A stretch of 64,000 nt of DNA from UBA5342 sp965662645. Lineage in GTDB: Bacteria > Bacteroidota > Bacteroidia > Bacteroidales > UBA5342. Of this stretch, positions 44,847-53,542 are shown piece by piece (the stretch's first letter is position 1; each line of letters opens with the position of its first letter). The notes under the pieces are model-generated. The model searched no databases, was not told the origin of the DNA, and worked only from the letters and a program-made list of their open reading frames with translations. The stretch lies in assembly GCA_965662645.1 (NCBI GenBank), contig CBFIII010000011.1:1-64000 (forward strand), given 5' to 3'. A program made the position numbers and the translations under genes.

Positions 44847-45156
44847 AATTTGGTTCAGAAAAGGCTTCACTCTGTTGGTGTTGTCTGTTTTTGGTATTTT
44901 AGAATTCTACCTCAATAAAAATAGGGTGTCTATCGTTTCCTAACATTGTCAGTTAAAAAGTACTCCCAAAGTGTAAAATTTAACAAATCAAATGATACGT
45001 GTATCAACTGACATTACATTATATAGATCCGTCTTAAATTATTTTAAATAAGAGCGTTATGTTCCTTTATTTTGTTGCATTTTCCTTTGGTTGGTTGATG
45101 CAGATAGGGGCGGATTCTATATTATTTTTCCTTTATGAGTTCAAAGTGTAATTGTT
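44847..45156. other. Intergenic region without recognisable gene
   Basis: AT-rich spacer between the inverted repeat and the terminator of the AlkD-like gene. It contains a short palindrome (TGATACGTGTATCA near 44992) of unknown meaning. No ORF or RNA gene is recognisable. Confidence 0.4.
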
Positions 45157-45197
45157 AAAAAAAACGCAACAAAAAGGAAAAATCCTAAGTGTTGCGC
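45157..45197 (-). terminator. Rho-independent terminator of the AlkD-like gene
   Basis: On the minus strand CGCAACA and TGTTGCG pair around an 18-nt loop, followed by a run of eight T residues. It lies 27 bp past the stop codon. Confidence 0.8.
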
Positions 45198-45223
45198 TTT
45201 CTTATGATGTTGTATTCATTTTT

Positions 45224-45880
45224 CTATAATACGCCATAGTCTTTTATGATTTGCGTCAGCATATTCCAGCGTTCTGAATCTTGCTTGGCGCAATAAGTAA
45301 TCACTGTATCATGTAAACTATTATCATCGGCTGTGATGCGTAACAATAGGTTTTGCAACACATTCATAAGTGAAGCGTTATCATTAATGGTGAATTGTGA
45401 AAGACGATCCCAAGCTGCTGCAGCTGTGATAGCTTTCTTCATTAATTGATAGGTGGTGCATTTAAGCAGAAAATATTGAATCATATCCTTTTTTGATTCT
45501 TTTACACTATCAAAATAAGTATCTAAAAAGGGCAATTGCCAAGCGGTATTATAGGCCAATTGTTCTAATATTTCATAGGTGGGTGCACTCTCTAAACGTT
45601 GACGCAGTAGTTCTATAGTATATGTCTTTGTGTCATCGAGTAAAGTTGACATGATGTAAGTTTCACGCCATCCTTTGTCCCATAAGAGTTGTGAAAATTC
45701 TTGATTTTTTTCATAACGTTCAGCCACACGGCGTAGGTCAATGACAGATGCGCCAAAGTTCATTTTATAGGCAATGCCATAAGATTCCATAGCATCAGCT
45801 GTTACACCATTTTTATAGGCATTGATATTGTCTAATATTTTTTTGTAATTGTCTTGAAATTGTATTGGGATAAGATTCAT
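45224..45880 (-). CDS. AlkD-like DNA alkylation repair / HEAT-repeat protein
   Basis: A 218-aa all-helical protein with pairs of antiparallel helices resembling the HEAT-like repeats of AlkD glycosylases. The N-terminal AMESYGIAYKMNFGASVIDL resembles the family's conserved entry segment before LRRVAERY. WDKGWRETYIMSTLLDD and the later AITAAAAWDRL fit successive repeats. AlkD-type enzymes excise alkylated bases, and many relatives have no proven activity. The catalytic Asp/Trp set cannot be placed with confidence. Single gene with its own terminator. Confidence 0.6.
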   Translation of the reverse strand: MNLIPIQFQDNYKKILDNINAYKNGVTADAMESYGIAYKMNFGASVIDLRRVAERYEKNQEFSQLLWDKGWRETYIMSTLLDDTKTYTIELLRQRLESAPTYEILEQLAYNTAWQLPFLDTYFDSVKESKKDMIQYFLLKCTTYQLMKKAITAAAAWDRLSQFTINDNASLMNVLQNLLLRITADDNSLHDTVITYCAKQDSERWNMLTQIIKDYGVL

Positions 45881-45968
45881 TTTTGTATGTATAATAGTAA
45901 TAACTTGTTTTTTTGTTAATTAAGTGATGATGATTATTTGTTGTGCTTAATAGCCTATTCTAAAGTGT

Positions 45969-46055
45969 TTAATCTCACATTGTGGGTTTCATTCTCCGTA
46001 GCTTGTTGCGAATAATAAAATGTTCTTTAACTAAATGCCCCGAGGTTGTTGACTT
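45969..46055 (-). repeat. Dispersed ~95-bp intergenic repeat, copy 6
   Basis: Reverse orientation: AATCTCACATTGTGGGTTTC, CTCCGTAGCTTGTTGCGAAT, AAAATGTTCTTTAACTAAAT and CCCCGAGGTTGTTGAC. It lacks the short middle piece seen in copies 2, 4 and 7. It ends within 3 bp of the tsaD stop codon. Confidence 0.75.
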
Positions 46056-46057
46056 TA

Positions 46058-47083
46058 TTATATCGTCAATCGAGAAAAAGGAACGGTATCAAAACCCACA
46101 AATTCGTGTTTTAAATATTTGAAATAACCCGTTATGCCTACCATTGCCGCATTATCAGTAGTGAAAGCAAAAGGTGGTAAATGTAGGGTCCAATTTTGTT
46201 GTTTAGCTAAAGCAGTTAATTCATTTCTAAGACCAGAGTTGGCTGATACACCACCTCCAATGGTGACTTCAGTGATGCCTGTTTCGCGCATTGCACGTTT
46301 TAGTTTTCCTAATAAAATATCAATAATGGTCTTTTGCAATGAGGCACAAAGGTCATTTTTTCGTTCTTCTATAAAGTTACGATTTGTTTTTAACTCATCA
46401 CGAAGAAAATATAAAAAGGAAGTCTTAAGACCACTAAAACTGTAATCTAATCCCTCTAAACGAGGTTTGTTGAATTTGAATGCATCAGCATCTCCCAGTT
46501 GTGCCAAACGGTCGATGAAGGGGCCTCCAGGATAGGGTAGTCCCATCACTTTAGCACATTTATCAAAGGCTTCTCCTGCTGCATCATCAATGGTTTGTCC
46601 TATAATCTCCATATCATCATAGTCTTTCACTAAGACAATTTGCGAGTTGCCGCCTGACACTAATAGACAAAGATGAGGAAAGCCTGGTTGCACATTATCG
46701 TTTTCGTCTTGTTTTACGAAGTGAGATAAAATGTGTGCTTGTAGGTGATTGATCTCTATCATAGGAATGTTAAGCGATCGTGCTAATCCTTTGGTAAATG
46801 AGGTGCCTACCAGCAAAGATCCGAGTAGTCCAGGACCACGAGTGAAAGCTATTGCACTGATGTCTTCTTTTGAAATCCCAGCTTCTTTAATTGCTACATC
46901 TATCACTGGTACAATGTTTTGTTGGTGAGCACGACTCGCTAATTCGGGAACTACACCTCCATATTTTTCATGTACTTTTTGTCCTGCTATGATATTGGAT
47001 AATACAATGCCATCGCGAAGAATAGCTGCAGAAGTATCGTCGCACGATGATTCAATTCCTAAAATGATGATTGGTTTTGACAT
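46058..47083 (-). CDS. tsaD: tRNA N6-threonylcarbamoyladenosine transferase subunit TsaD
   Basis: 341 aa. TsaD transfers the threonylcarbamoyl group to A37 of ANN-decoding tRNAs, with TsaB, TsaC and TsaE. IIILGIESSCDDTSAA (residues 5-20) is the ASKHA nucleotide-binding start. The metal ligands lie in INHLQAHILSHF near 110, followed by LVSGGNSQIVLV near 140 and GGGVSANSGLR near 275. An in-frame ATG at 47119 would add 12 residues; the start at 47083 gives the normal MSKPIIILGIES. It is divergent from tamB. None of the partner genes is nearby. Confidence 0.97.
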   Translation of the reverse strand: MSKPIIILGIESSCDDTSAAILRDGIVLSNIIAGQKVHEKYGGVVPELASRAHQQNIVPVIDVAIKEAGISKEDISAIAFTRGPGLLGSLLVGTSFTKGLARSLNIPMIEINHLQAHILSHFVKQDENDNVQPGFPHLCLLVSGGNSQIVLVKDYDDMEIIGQTIDDAAGEAFDKCAKVMGLPYPGGPFIDRLAQLGDADAFKFNKPRLEGLDYSFSGLKTSFLYFLRDELKTNRNFIEERKNDLCASLQKTIIDILLGKLKRAMRETGITEVTIGGGVSANSGLRNELTALAKQQNWTLHLPPFAFTTDNAAMVGITGYFKYLKHEFVGFDTVPFSRLTI

Positions 47084-47168
47084 AAATATCTTGTAATCAT
47101 TTGTGAAAGTTATTAACAAACTGACTCATTAAAGTAAATAATATATGATATAAATAAGACGATTTAAT

Positions 47169-47176
47169 TACTTTTG
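47169..47176 (+). promoter_or_regulatory. -7 box upstream of tamB
   Basis: TACTTTTG (TAnnTTTG), in the tsaD-tamB intergenic region, about 75-80 bp upstream of the proposed tamB start. Confidence 0.5.
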
Positions 47177-47250
47177 TAATAATAAGAGTGTCTCTGGTCT
47201 CTTTTTTGCAACAGTCTTGGCATATTCATTTTTTTTAAGAGCACAAAGGT

Positions 47251-50200
47251 ATTAAAAAGTGGTTTAAAATATTATTAATTGTTTTTCTAAGCTTGTGCGG
47301 ACTTGGAGGTGGAGGTTATTATTTATTGATAACTAAGCCTGTTCAGGATCTTTTAGGTAAACGTATTTTAGAAATAATAGCCAACAGAACAAACACCCAT
47401 ATATCGCTGAGTAAAATCTCTTTTTATAAATATAAAGAGCTAAATATAAAAGATCTATGTGTGGAGGATCAACAAGGGGATACGCTGCTTTATAGTTCTA
47501 ATGTGACGGCTTATCTTGATTCTTTGAACCGTCGTACGCGTTTTGTAAAAATTAAATATATACAACTTAAATCACCAAGAATAAATATTTATCAACAAAA
47601 CGATAATAATTATAATTTCACTTTCCTTATTGATTCCCTCAGTAATCCTTTACTTCCTGATTCTTTGCGTTGGCGTGTTGATTTTAAACAAGTTGTGATG
47701 GATGATGGTTATGTGAATGCTTCATTGAAAGCTAATGATACATTACTTGTTAATCATCTCAATACCACGGTAAATTTTGATGAAGGCCAAATTAAATTAG
47801 AGCGTTTGGACTTTAAATTGGATAACGGATTTGTTCTTTCGCGTGCTGAAGCGTTAGTGAGAATTGATAGTAATGCTATTTATATCCCTCAAATCTCAGC
47901 TCAAACACCTTTTTCATCTCTTATACTAACGGATATCTCTCTTATCACCCATCAAGGTAAACTAAAGGATTCACCTCGTGAGAGTTTCAATGTTACGCTA
48001 TATTCTAATCAAAGTGTTTTGGGGGTTAATGATTTAGCCAATTTTATTCCTGAATCTTATAGGGTCGATAAAGATCTTATTATTGATGGAAAAATTGAAG
48101 GAAATATGGCAGAACTACATGGCGATAATTTTAAGATTAAAGTGGATGGTTTAGTCGATTTAATTGCTGATTTTAAGATAAAAAACGTCTTAGATAATGA
48201 GAAGTTATCGTTTGATCTAGCTATTGATTCTTTATCATTTAATGTAGATGCTGCGGGGGCGTATTTTAATGAAATTTCAAATAGAAACCTTGATTATTCA
48301 TCATTTAGCCAATGGGGAAATCTAAAATATAAAGGGAATGTAGTCGGTGATTTAGCAACTGTTTTTGTTAATGGAAACCTTAACACCTTATTTGGTAATC
48401 TATCTCAAAATCTACAACTGAATTTTAATGATACGACTAACTCTTTTTCCTATCAAGCGGATATAGAAACAAAAAAATTCAATTTAGGACGTGCGTTTCA
48501 GCAGCCCGAATTGTTGGGTGATGTGACTCTTGATTTACATGTTGAGGGTGAGAAAGACAGTGCCTTTTCTGAAAATTATTTTGTAGCTAATATCTCGCGT
48601 TTATCAGCTAATGGATATAATTATCATGATATTGAGATGCACGGTGTAGCTGATAAAAATTCGTATATGGGCGTTTTGAATGTAAATGATCCTAATGCAC
48701 AGTTCGACTTTTCTGGTAATATTGATTTTAGTGAACAAGATCCTGTTTATAATTTTTCATTATTAGCAACAAGAATTGATTTAGCACAATTGAATATTGT
48801 TTCAGATTATGATACATTTATTGTGAAATTTGATACTGAGACTAATTTAAGTGGGAAAAACATAGATGATTTAAATGGTATTACTAATTTTTATGAGCTT
48901 AATGTTATTACTGAGTCTGGGCGTTTTAGTACCGACAGTTTAAGTTTTATCTTTAAACCTCTTGATGCTCATCCATCAATAACATTGGAATCCGACTTTG
49001 TTAATGCTGAAATTGTTGGAAGTTATAATTTTGCAGAATTACCAGGGTTTATTAATCAATCACTCCATAATAAGTTGAAAAACTTACCTATGATCTTTGA
49101 TATCCCAACTAATGTGACACCTAATGATTTTTATTTTAAAGCTGAAATTGATGATATGTATGAGTTGGCGGAAGCCATAAATTTCCCCATACGTGCTAAT
49201 GGACATACGAGTCTATCAGGTCATATTAATTCTCGTCTAAATACTTATTCTGTAGAAGGTAGTATTCCCTATTTATTAACTCAAAATCAATTATTAGATT
49301 CTATAGAAATTTCTATTCATAATGATTTTTCTCAGTGTTTTGCTAATGTCGATATAGGTCAAATGTCATTTATCAGCAATCATGTTATTCGTGATATAAA
49401 TCTTCAATCTAATCTTTTGAAAGATACCATTGATGTTGATGTGCAATGGATGAATGACGATAAAACGAGTATTTCAACAAATTTTAGTTCCAAAATCCAT
49501 TTGCAACCTTATGGTCGTGAAACGATGACCATCTTTGATATTTTACCTTCTACCTTTGAACTTTCTGATTCTTTATGGCAATTGGATGAAAATAGAATTT
49601 CGCTATTATCAAATCAATTGCTTGTGGATAGTTTTAAATTGCATAATGGTACGAGTCATTTTATTGCTGATGGTGCTTATTCTGATGACTTAGATGATAC
49701 GCTATATTTCGATTTGAAGCATTTTGATTTGGATAATCTGAATCGTTTTTTAAATATTAAAAAGACAACTTTTGGAGGTCTATTATCTGGTAAAGCTAAT
49801 CTTTATTCCATATTAGATAATCCTGTTTTGGATTCTAAAGTGCAGATAGATAGTGCTATGTTTAACGATTCGAAGTGGGGTGATATGACTATTAGTAGTG
49901 TGTGGGATGATGCTAATAAAGCCTTGAATCTGATTATTAATAGTTATGCTGATAATAAGAATATTCTGAATATTGAAGGTGATTATTTGCCGGATAATGA
50001 TTCTTTGGCACTCGATTGTAATTTTAAAGGCTTTCCTATTAACTTTATTCAGCCTTATGTGGCTTATACTTTAGATAGTGTTAAAGGTGGTATTTATGGT
50101 CATGTTTTAGCTGAAGGGCCTCTTGCTAGTCCCAGGTTATATGGAGGGGCTAAATTGGCTGATGGTGGTTTTAGAATCGATTATATTAGTGCAGACTTTA

Positions 50201-51723
50201 GTCTTAATGATTCTGTCTTTTTTGATAATAACCGTTTTGTATTTAAAAATACGAAGGTTGCTGATCAAGAAGGAAATTTTGCTCTTGTTAATGGGGATAT
50301 CACACATACGGGGTATCGTGATATGTTAGTCGATTTAATGGTAACATCCGATCGTTTTCTTGCTTTGAATAATACGGCAGATGAAAATGAGTATTTTTAT
50401 GGTGATATTTATTATGGTGGACTTATAACCATTACAAGTGATGAGAATGAAACACGTATAGGTTCTACGGCTAAAACGATGCCAGGTTCAAGGCTTACGG
50501 TGCCTTTGGCGCCAATCTCTGTAGCTACTAAGAATAATTTTATTCGATATATAGATACTGTAAAAGAGGTTGTTACTGAACGAAGACCACAGCTAGTGTT
50601 AGAGAAAAAGTTTGTTCCTAATCGTAATTTAGTAATTGATATGAACTTTGAAATTACCGAAGATGCTTTAGTACGACTAGAGTCTGGAGATATTATTCAG
50701 GGTTTTGGTAATGGTAATTTGAATGTTCAATTTCAACATGGTCTGCCTTTCCAGATGTTTGGAAACTATGAGATTGTAAAAGGAGAATACTTTTTTTCAG
50801 TACAACAAATATTTAATAAACGTTTCAATGTTGTTGCTGGAAGTAATTTGCGTTGGAGTGGAAAACCTGGTGATGCTATGACTGATATCACAGCACAGTA
50901 TAGTACAAAGGCTTCTCTTTATAATCTAATGCCAGATGCCATAGGCGAGGCCAATAAAAACCATCGTGTATCTGTTGATGTGGAGATGCTTTTGAATGGA
51001 CGTCTTTCTCAACCTGACATTAATTTTGAGATTAAATTACCGAGTACTAATGAGCAGACACAACAGAGTGTGAGTAGCATTATTAATACGGAAGAGGAAA
51101 TGACTCGTCAGGTTATTTCTTTACTTATTATGAATAGTTTTTATACGCCTGAGTATTATACTGAGAGTAATTCTCCTACTACACAAACGAATAATCAGAT
51201 TTCCAGTGCTGCTGCAGTTACCGCTTCTGAATTTTTGTCTAATCAATTGAGTAATTGGGTGTCTCAGATAAGTGATAAGGTGGATTTAGGATTACACTGG
51301 GTGCCAGGACAGGAGTTGTCTGATCAGGGATTTACACCTCAAGAATATGAAATGGCTATTTCGTCTCAATTTTTTAATGATAGGCTTGTTGTAAATAGTA
51401 ATTTAGGTTACCAAGACTATAATAGTACTGATCGACCTTCTAACCTTAACAGTAATTTTGTGGGAGAGATTGATGTGGAATTGAAGCTTAATGATCTCTT
51501 AAGACTAAAAGCTTATAGTCGTCAGAATGATGATATTCTTTATGAGTCAAGTTCTCTGAAACAAGGTGTAGGCATTACTTATCAAGAGAATTTCGAGAAT
51601 GTGTCCGAATTAACAAAGAGATATAAATCGCGTATTAAACATCTATTTTCGAAGAAGAATAAACGTAATACCGATGCTGTAGAGCGCAAAGATGAAGAGA
51701 TAGATGAGGAGACTGTTGATTAA
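47251..51723 (+). CDS. tamB: TamB-family translocation/assembly module protein
   Basis: A very large (about 1490 aa) envelope protein. One N-terminal membrane anchor (KKWFKILLIVFLSLCGLGGG) is followed by a long beta-taco/AsmA-like groove and the C-terminal DUF490 domain (FEMVKGEYFFS-like NYEIVKGEYFFSVQQIFNKR, QVISLLIMNSFYTPEYY, SQISDKVDLGLHWVPG). TamB-like proteins move lipids or assist barrel insertion between the membranes. No ATG, GTG or TTG precedes the anchor after the in-frame stop at 47236-47238. The first usual start codon (TTG 47293) would cut the anchor in half. The ATT at 47251 gives IKKWFK.. and is my preferred, unproven start. Confidence 0.88.
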   Translation: MKKWFKILLIVFLSLCGLGGGGYYLLITKPVQDLLGKRILEIIANRTNTHISLSKISFYKYKELNIKDLCVEDQQGDTLLYSSNVTAYLDSLNRRTRFVKIKYIQLKSPRINIYQQNDNNYNFTFLIDSLSNPLLPDSLRWRVDFKQVVMDDGYVNASLKANDTLLVNHLNTTVNFDEGQIKLERLDFKLDNGFVLSRAEALVRIDSNAIYIPQISAQTPFSSLILTDISLITHQGKLKDSPRESFNVTLYSNQSVLGVNDLANFIPESYRVDKDLIIDGKIEGNMAELHGDNFKIKVDGLVDLIADFKIKNVLDNEKLSFDLAIDSLSFNVDAAGAYFNEISNRNLDYSSFSQWGNLKYKGNVVGDLATVFVNGNLNTLFGNLSQNLQLNFNDTTNSFSYQADIETKKFNLGRAFQQPELLGDVTLDLHVEGEKDSAFSENYFVANISRLSANGYNYHDIEMHGVADKNSYMGVLNVNDPNAQFDFSGNIDFSEQDPVYNFSLLATRIDLAQLNIVSDYDTFIVKFDTETNLSGKNIDDLNGITNFYELNVITESGRFSTDSLSFIFKPLDAHPSITLESDFVNAEIVGSYNFAELPGFINQSLHNKLKNLPMIFDIPTNVTPNDFYFKAEIDDMYELAEAINFPIRANGHTSLSGHINSRLNTYSVEGSIPYLLTQNQLLDSIEISIHNDFSQCFANVDIGQMSFISNHVIRDINLQSNLLKDTIDVDVQWMNDDKTSISTNFSSKIHLQPYGRETMTIFDILPSTFELSDSLWQLDENRISLLSNQLLVDSFKLHNGTSHFIADGAYSDDLDDTLYFDLKHFDLDNLNRFLNIKKTTFGGLLSGKANLYSILDNPVLDSKVQIDSAMFNDSKWGDMTISSVWDDANKALNLIINSYADNKNILNIEGDYLPDNDSLALDCNFKGFPINFIQPYVAYTLDSVKGGIYGHVLAEGPLASPRLYGGAKLADGGFRIDYISADFSLNDSVFFDNNRFVFKNTKVADQEGNFALVNGDITHTGYRDMLVDLMVTSDRFLALNNTADENEYFYGDIYYGGLITITSDENETRIGSTAKTMPGSRLTVPLAPISVATKNNFIRYIDTVKEVVTERRPQLVLEKKFVPNRNLVIDMNFEITEDALVRLESGDIIQGFGNGNLNVQFQHGLPFQMFGNYEIVKGEYFFSVQQIFNKRFNVVAGSNLRWSGKPGDAMTDITAQYSTKASLYNLMPDAIGEANKNHRVSVDVEMLLNGRLSQPDINFEIKLPSTNEQTQQSVSSIINTEEEMTRQVISLLIMNSFYTPEYYTESNSPTTQTNNQISSAAAVTASEFLSNQLSNWVSQISDKVDLGLHWVPGQELSDQGFTPQEYEMAISSQFFNDRLVVNSNLGYQDYNSTDRPSNLNSNFVGEIDVELKLNDLLRLKAYSRQNDDILYESSSLKQGVGITYQENFENVSELTKRYKSRIKHLFSKKNKRNTDAVERKDEEIDEETVD

Positions 51724-51813
51724 TCTCACATTGTGGGTTTAATTCTCAGTAGCTTGCTACAAATAAAAAAACTTTCAATTAGATGCCTCGTTGGCTTGCC
51801 CCGAGGTCGTTGT
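51722..51813 (-). repeat. Dispersed ~95-bp intergenic repeat, copy 7 (supplies the dinB 3' end)
   Basis: Reverse orientation: AATCTCACATTGTGGGTTTA, CTCAGTAGCTTGCTACAAAT, TTAGATGCCTCG and GCCCCGAGGTCGTTG. Its first bases overlap the tamB stop codon. Its other end runs into dinB, so the dinB stop codon (51775-51777) and roughly the last 12 codons are repeat sequence. Confidence 0.8.
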
Positions 51814-52896
51814 TTTTCCTTGTTGTTTTTGATTAAAGTTAATCTTTAATTGTATGTTTGCTTCTCGTTTTTCGTGATGAAAGCTAGAGAAGCTAAGTCC
51901 TAAGAGACGTGCACCTTGTTCTGCGATTTGGTCGTATGGCATTAGCCCTATAAGTGTTTGGTACAATTGATCAAATGCTATTGGATGTTCAAATGTATGA
52001 CTACGGCTTATGGATTTGAAATTAGTAAATTTAATTTTCAATGTCAGTGTTTTGCCATGTTTCTTTGATTTTTCTAAGCGTTGCCAAGCCTCATTAATAA
52101 GAGGCATTAATTTCTCATTTACTTCTTCTTTGGAATAAATATCCATCATAAATGTTCGTTCACATCCCACTGATTTGCGTTCGCGCTGATTAATCACAGG
52201 ACGTTCATCAATACCACGTACTGCATTATAAAGATAAAGACCATTTTTTCCACTTATTCGAATGAGATCACCGCAACTCATGGCTCTCAAATCACCTCCT
52301 GTATGTATGCCTAATTTATGAAAACGCTGTGCGGTGACTTTTCCTATGCCAAAGAACTTTTCAATCTTTAAACCGTCCAAAAAAGAAACGGCATCTTTTG
52401 GTAATATCAGAAAGAAACCATTAGGCTTATCCATGTCTGAAGCGATTTTGGCTAGAAACTTATTATAAGAAACGCCTGCAGAAGCAACCAATCCTGTTCT
52501 TTCGTAAATGACATTTTTTATTTCTTTAGCAATTAAGGAAGCAGAAAGAGGACCTTTCTTGACGTCTGTAACATCCAAAAACGCTTCATCAAAAGCTATC
52601 GGTTCAACCAAATCAGAATATTCGTGAAAGACTTCGTGGATAATCTTAGATTCTTTTTTATATGTCTCCATGCGCACCGGTTGATTTATGACATGAGGGC
52701 AACGTTTAAGAGCCGTTCTTATAGGCATTGCAGAGTATATTCCATATTTACGAGCTTCGTAACTCGCGGCGGAGACAACGCCACGGTTCGATTGTCCACC
52801 CACAATCAAAGGTTTCCCTTTAAATTCGGGGAAATCACGTTGCTCAATGGATGCATAAAATGCGTCCATGTCGATATGTATAATCTTTCGTTGCAT
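51775..52896 (-). CDS. dinB: DNA polymerase IV (Y-family translesion polymerase)
   Basis: 373 aa. KIIHIDMDAFYASIEQRD (residues 4-21) supplies the first catalytic Asp pair and the steric-gate region. YSDLVEPIAFDEAFLDVTD near 92-110 holds the second acidic pair, GIGKVTAQRFHKLG near 183 is the helix-hairpin-helix, and a little-finger domain follows. It has no C-terminal beta-clamp motif that I can recognise. The C-terminal residues TTTSGQANEASN are encoded by a dispersed repeat shared with six non-coding sites in the window. The gene starts 2 bp after pabC on the same strand. Confidence 0.96.
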   Translation of the reverse strand: MQRKIIHIDMDAFYASIEQRDFPEFKGKPLIVGGQSNRGVVSAASYEARKYGIYSAMPIRTALKRCPHVINQPVRMETYKKESKIIHEVFHEYSDLVEPIAFDEAFLDVTDVKKGPLSASLIAKEIKNVIYERTGLVASAGVSYNKFLAKIASDMDKPNGFFLILPKDAVSFLDGLKIEKFFGIGKVTAQRFHKLGIHTGGDLRAMSCGDLIRISGKNGLYLYNAVRGIDERPVINQRERKSVGCERTFMMDIYSKEEVNEKLMPLINEAWQRLEKSKKHGKTLTLKIKFTNFKSISRSHTFEHPIAFDQLYQTLIGLMPYDQIAEQGARLLGLSFSSFHHEKREANIQLKINFNQKQQGKTTTSGQANEASN

Positions 52897-52898
52897 AT

Positions 52899-53492
52899 TT
52901 AGCGAATTCCTCTAATGTCGAGTGCAATATCTAGACTAAAAGGACGCATCGCATTGATCACCATAAATTGTTTGAATTGGGAGATGTCTTCTGCTTTGAT
53001 AGGTGTTATTTGTATTTTTTTTTGTTTTAGTAATAAGGCGCGTTGTGTTCCTTCTAAAAGTGGTGTAGAAGGGGTATGCCAATCATTACCATCAAAGAAA
53101 AGGATGTTGCCTGCATAAGTATCTGTAACAGTGTTGTTTTTAATGATTAAAATATCATCTTGTTCTCCTTTTTTCTGATAAAGTTGATTTAATAATGTAC
53201 GATTAGTATATTTCAAGTGATAATCTATGTTATTACAGCTCACTATTTTTAAGCTATTTAACGCTGCTACTTGGTAAGTGCTAATTTCTGATTGTTTTTC
53301 TTTTTCATTATAAAGAATCCTTAATTTGAAATAACCACAAGGAGATAATGCTAAATCCAAATCGTTTAATAGCGGTGATGATGGTGAGTGCCCAAATAGA
53401 GCACGGTACGATTTTGAGTATCGCAATTCATGCTGTTCTAGATTAAGAATAACCCCATTTTTAATAGCTAATGATTCAACTAATGGATACAT
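52899..53492 (-). CDS. pabC: Class IV aminotransferase, probable aminodeoxychorismate lyase
   Basis: A 197-aa PLP enzyme. The PLP Lys is in YHLKYTNRTLLNQ near residue 114. TDTYAGNILFFDG near 148 and TPSTPLLEGTQRALLL near 164-179 are the class IV cofactor-binding segments. It is short for the fold type (PabC usually exceeds 250 aa) but similar to compact Bacteroidota homologues. It is encoded directly downstream of pabB (50 bp) on the same strand, so it most likely converts 4-amino-4-deoxychorismate to p-aminobenzoate and pyruvate for folate synthesis. dinB follows after 2 bp. Confidence 0.8.
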   Translation of the reverse strand: MYPLVESLAIKNGVILNLEQHELRYSKSYRALFGHSPSSPLLNDLDLALSPCGYFKLRILYNEKEKQSEISTYQVAALNSLKIVSCNNIDYHLKYTNRTLLNQLYQKKGEQDDILIIKNNTVTDTYAGNILFFDGNDWHTPSTPLLEGTQRALLLKQKKIQITPIKAEDISQFKQFMVINAMRPFSLDIALDIRGIR

Positions 53493-53542
53493 TTTGAATA
53501 TTTAGATTATGATCAAAAAAACAAATTATTGACTTTAAGTTT

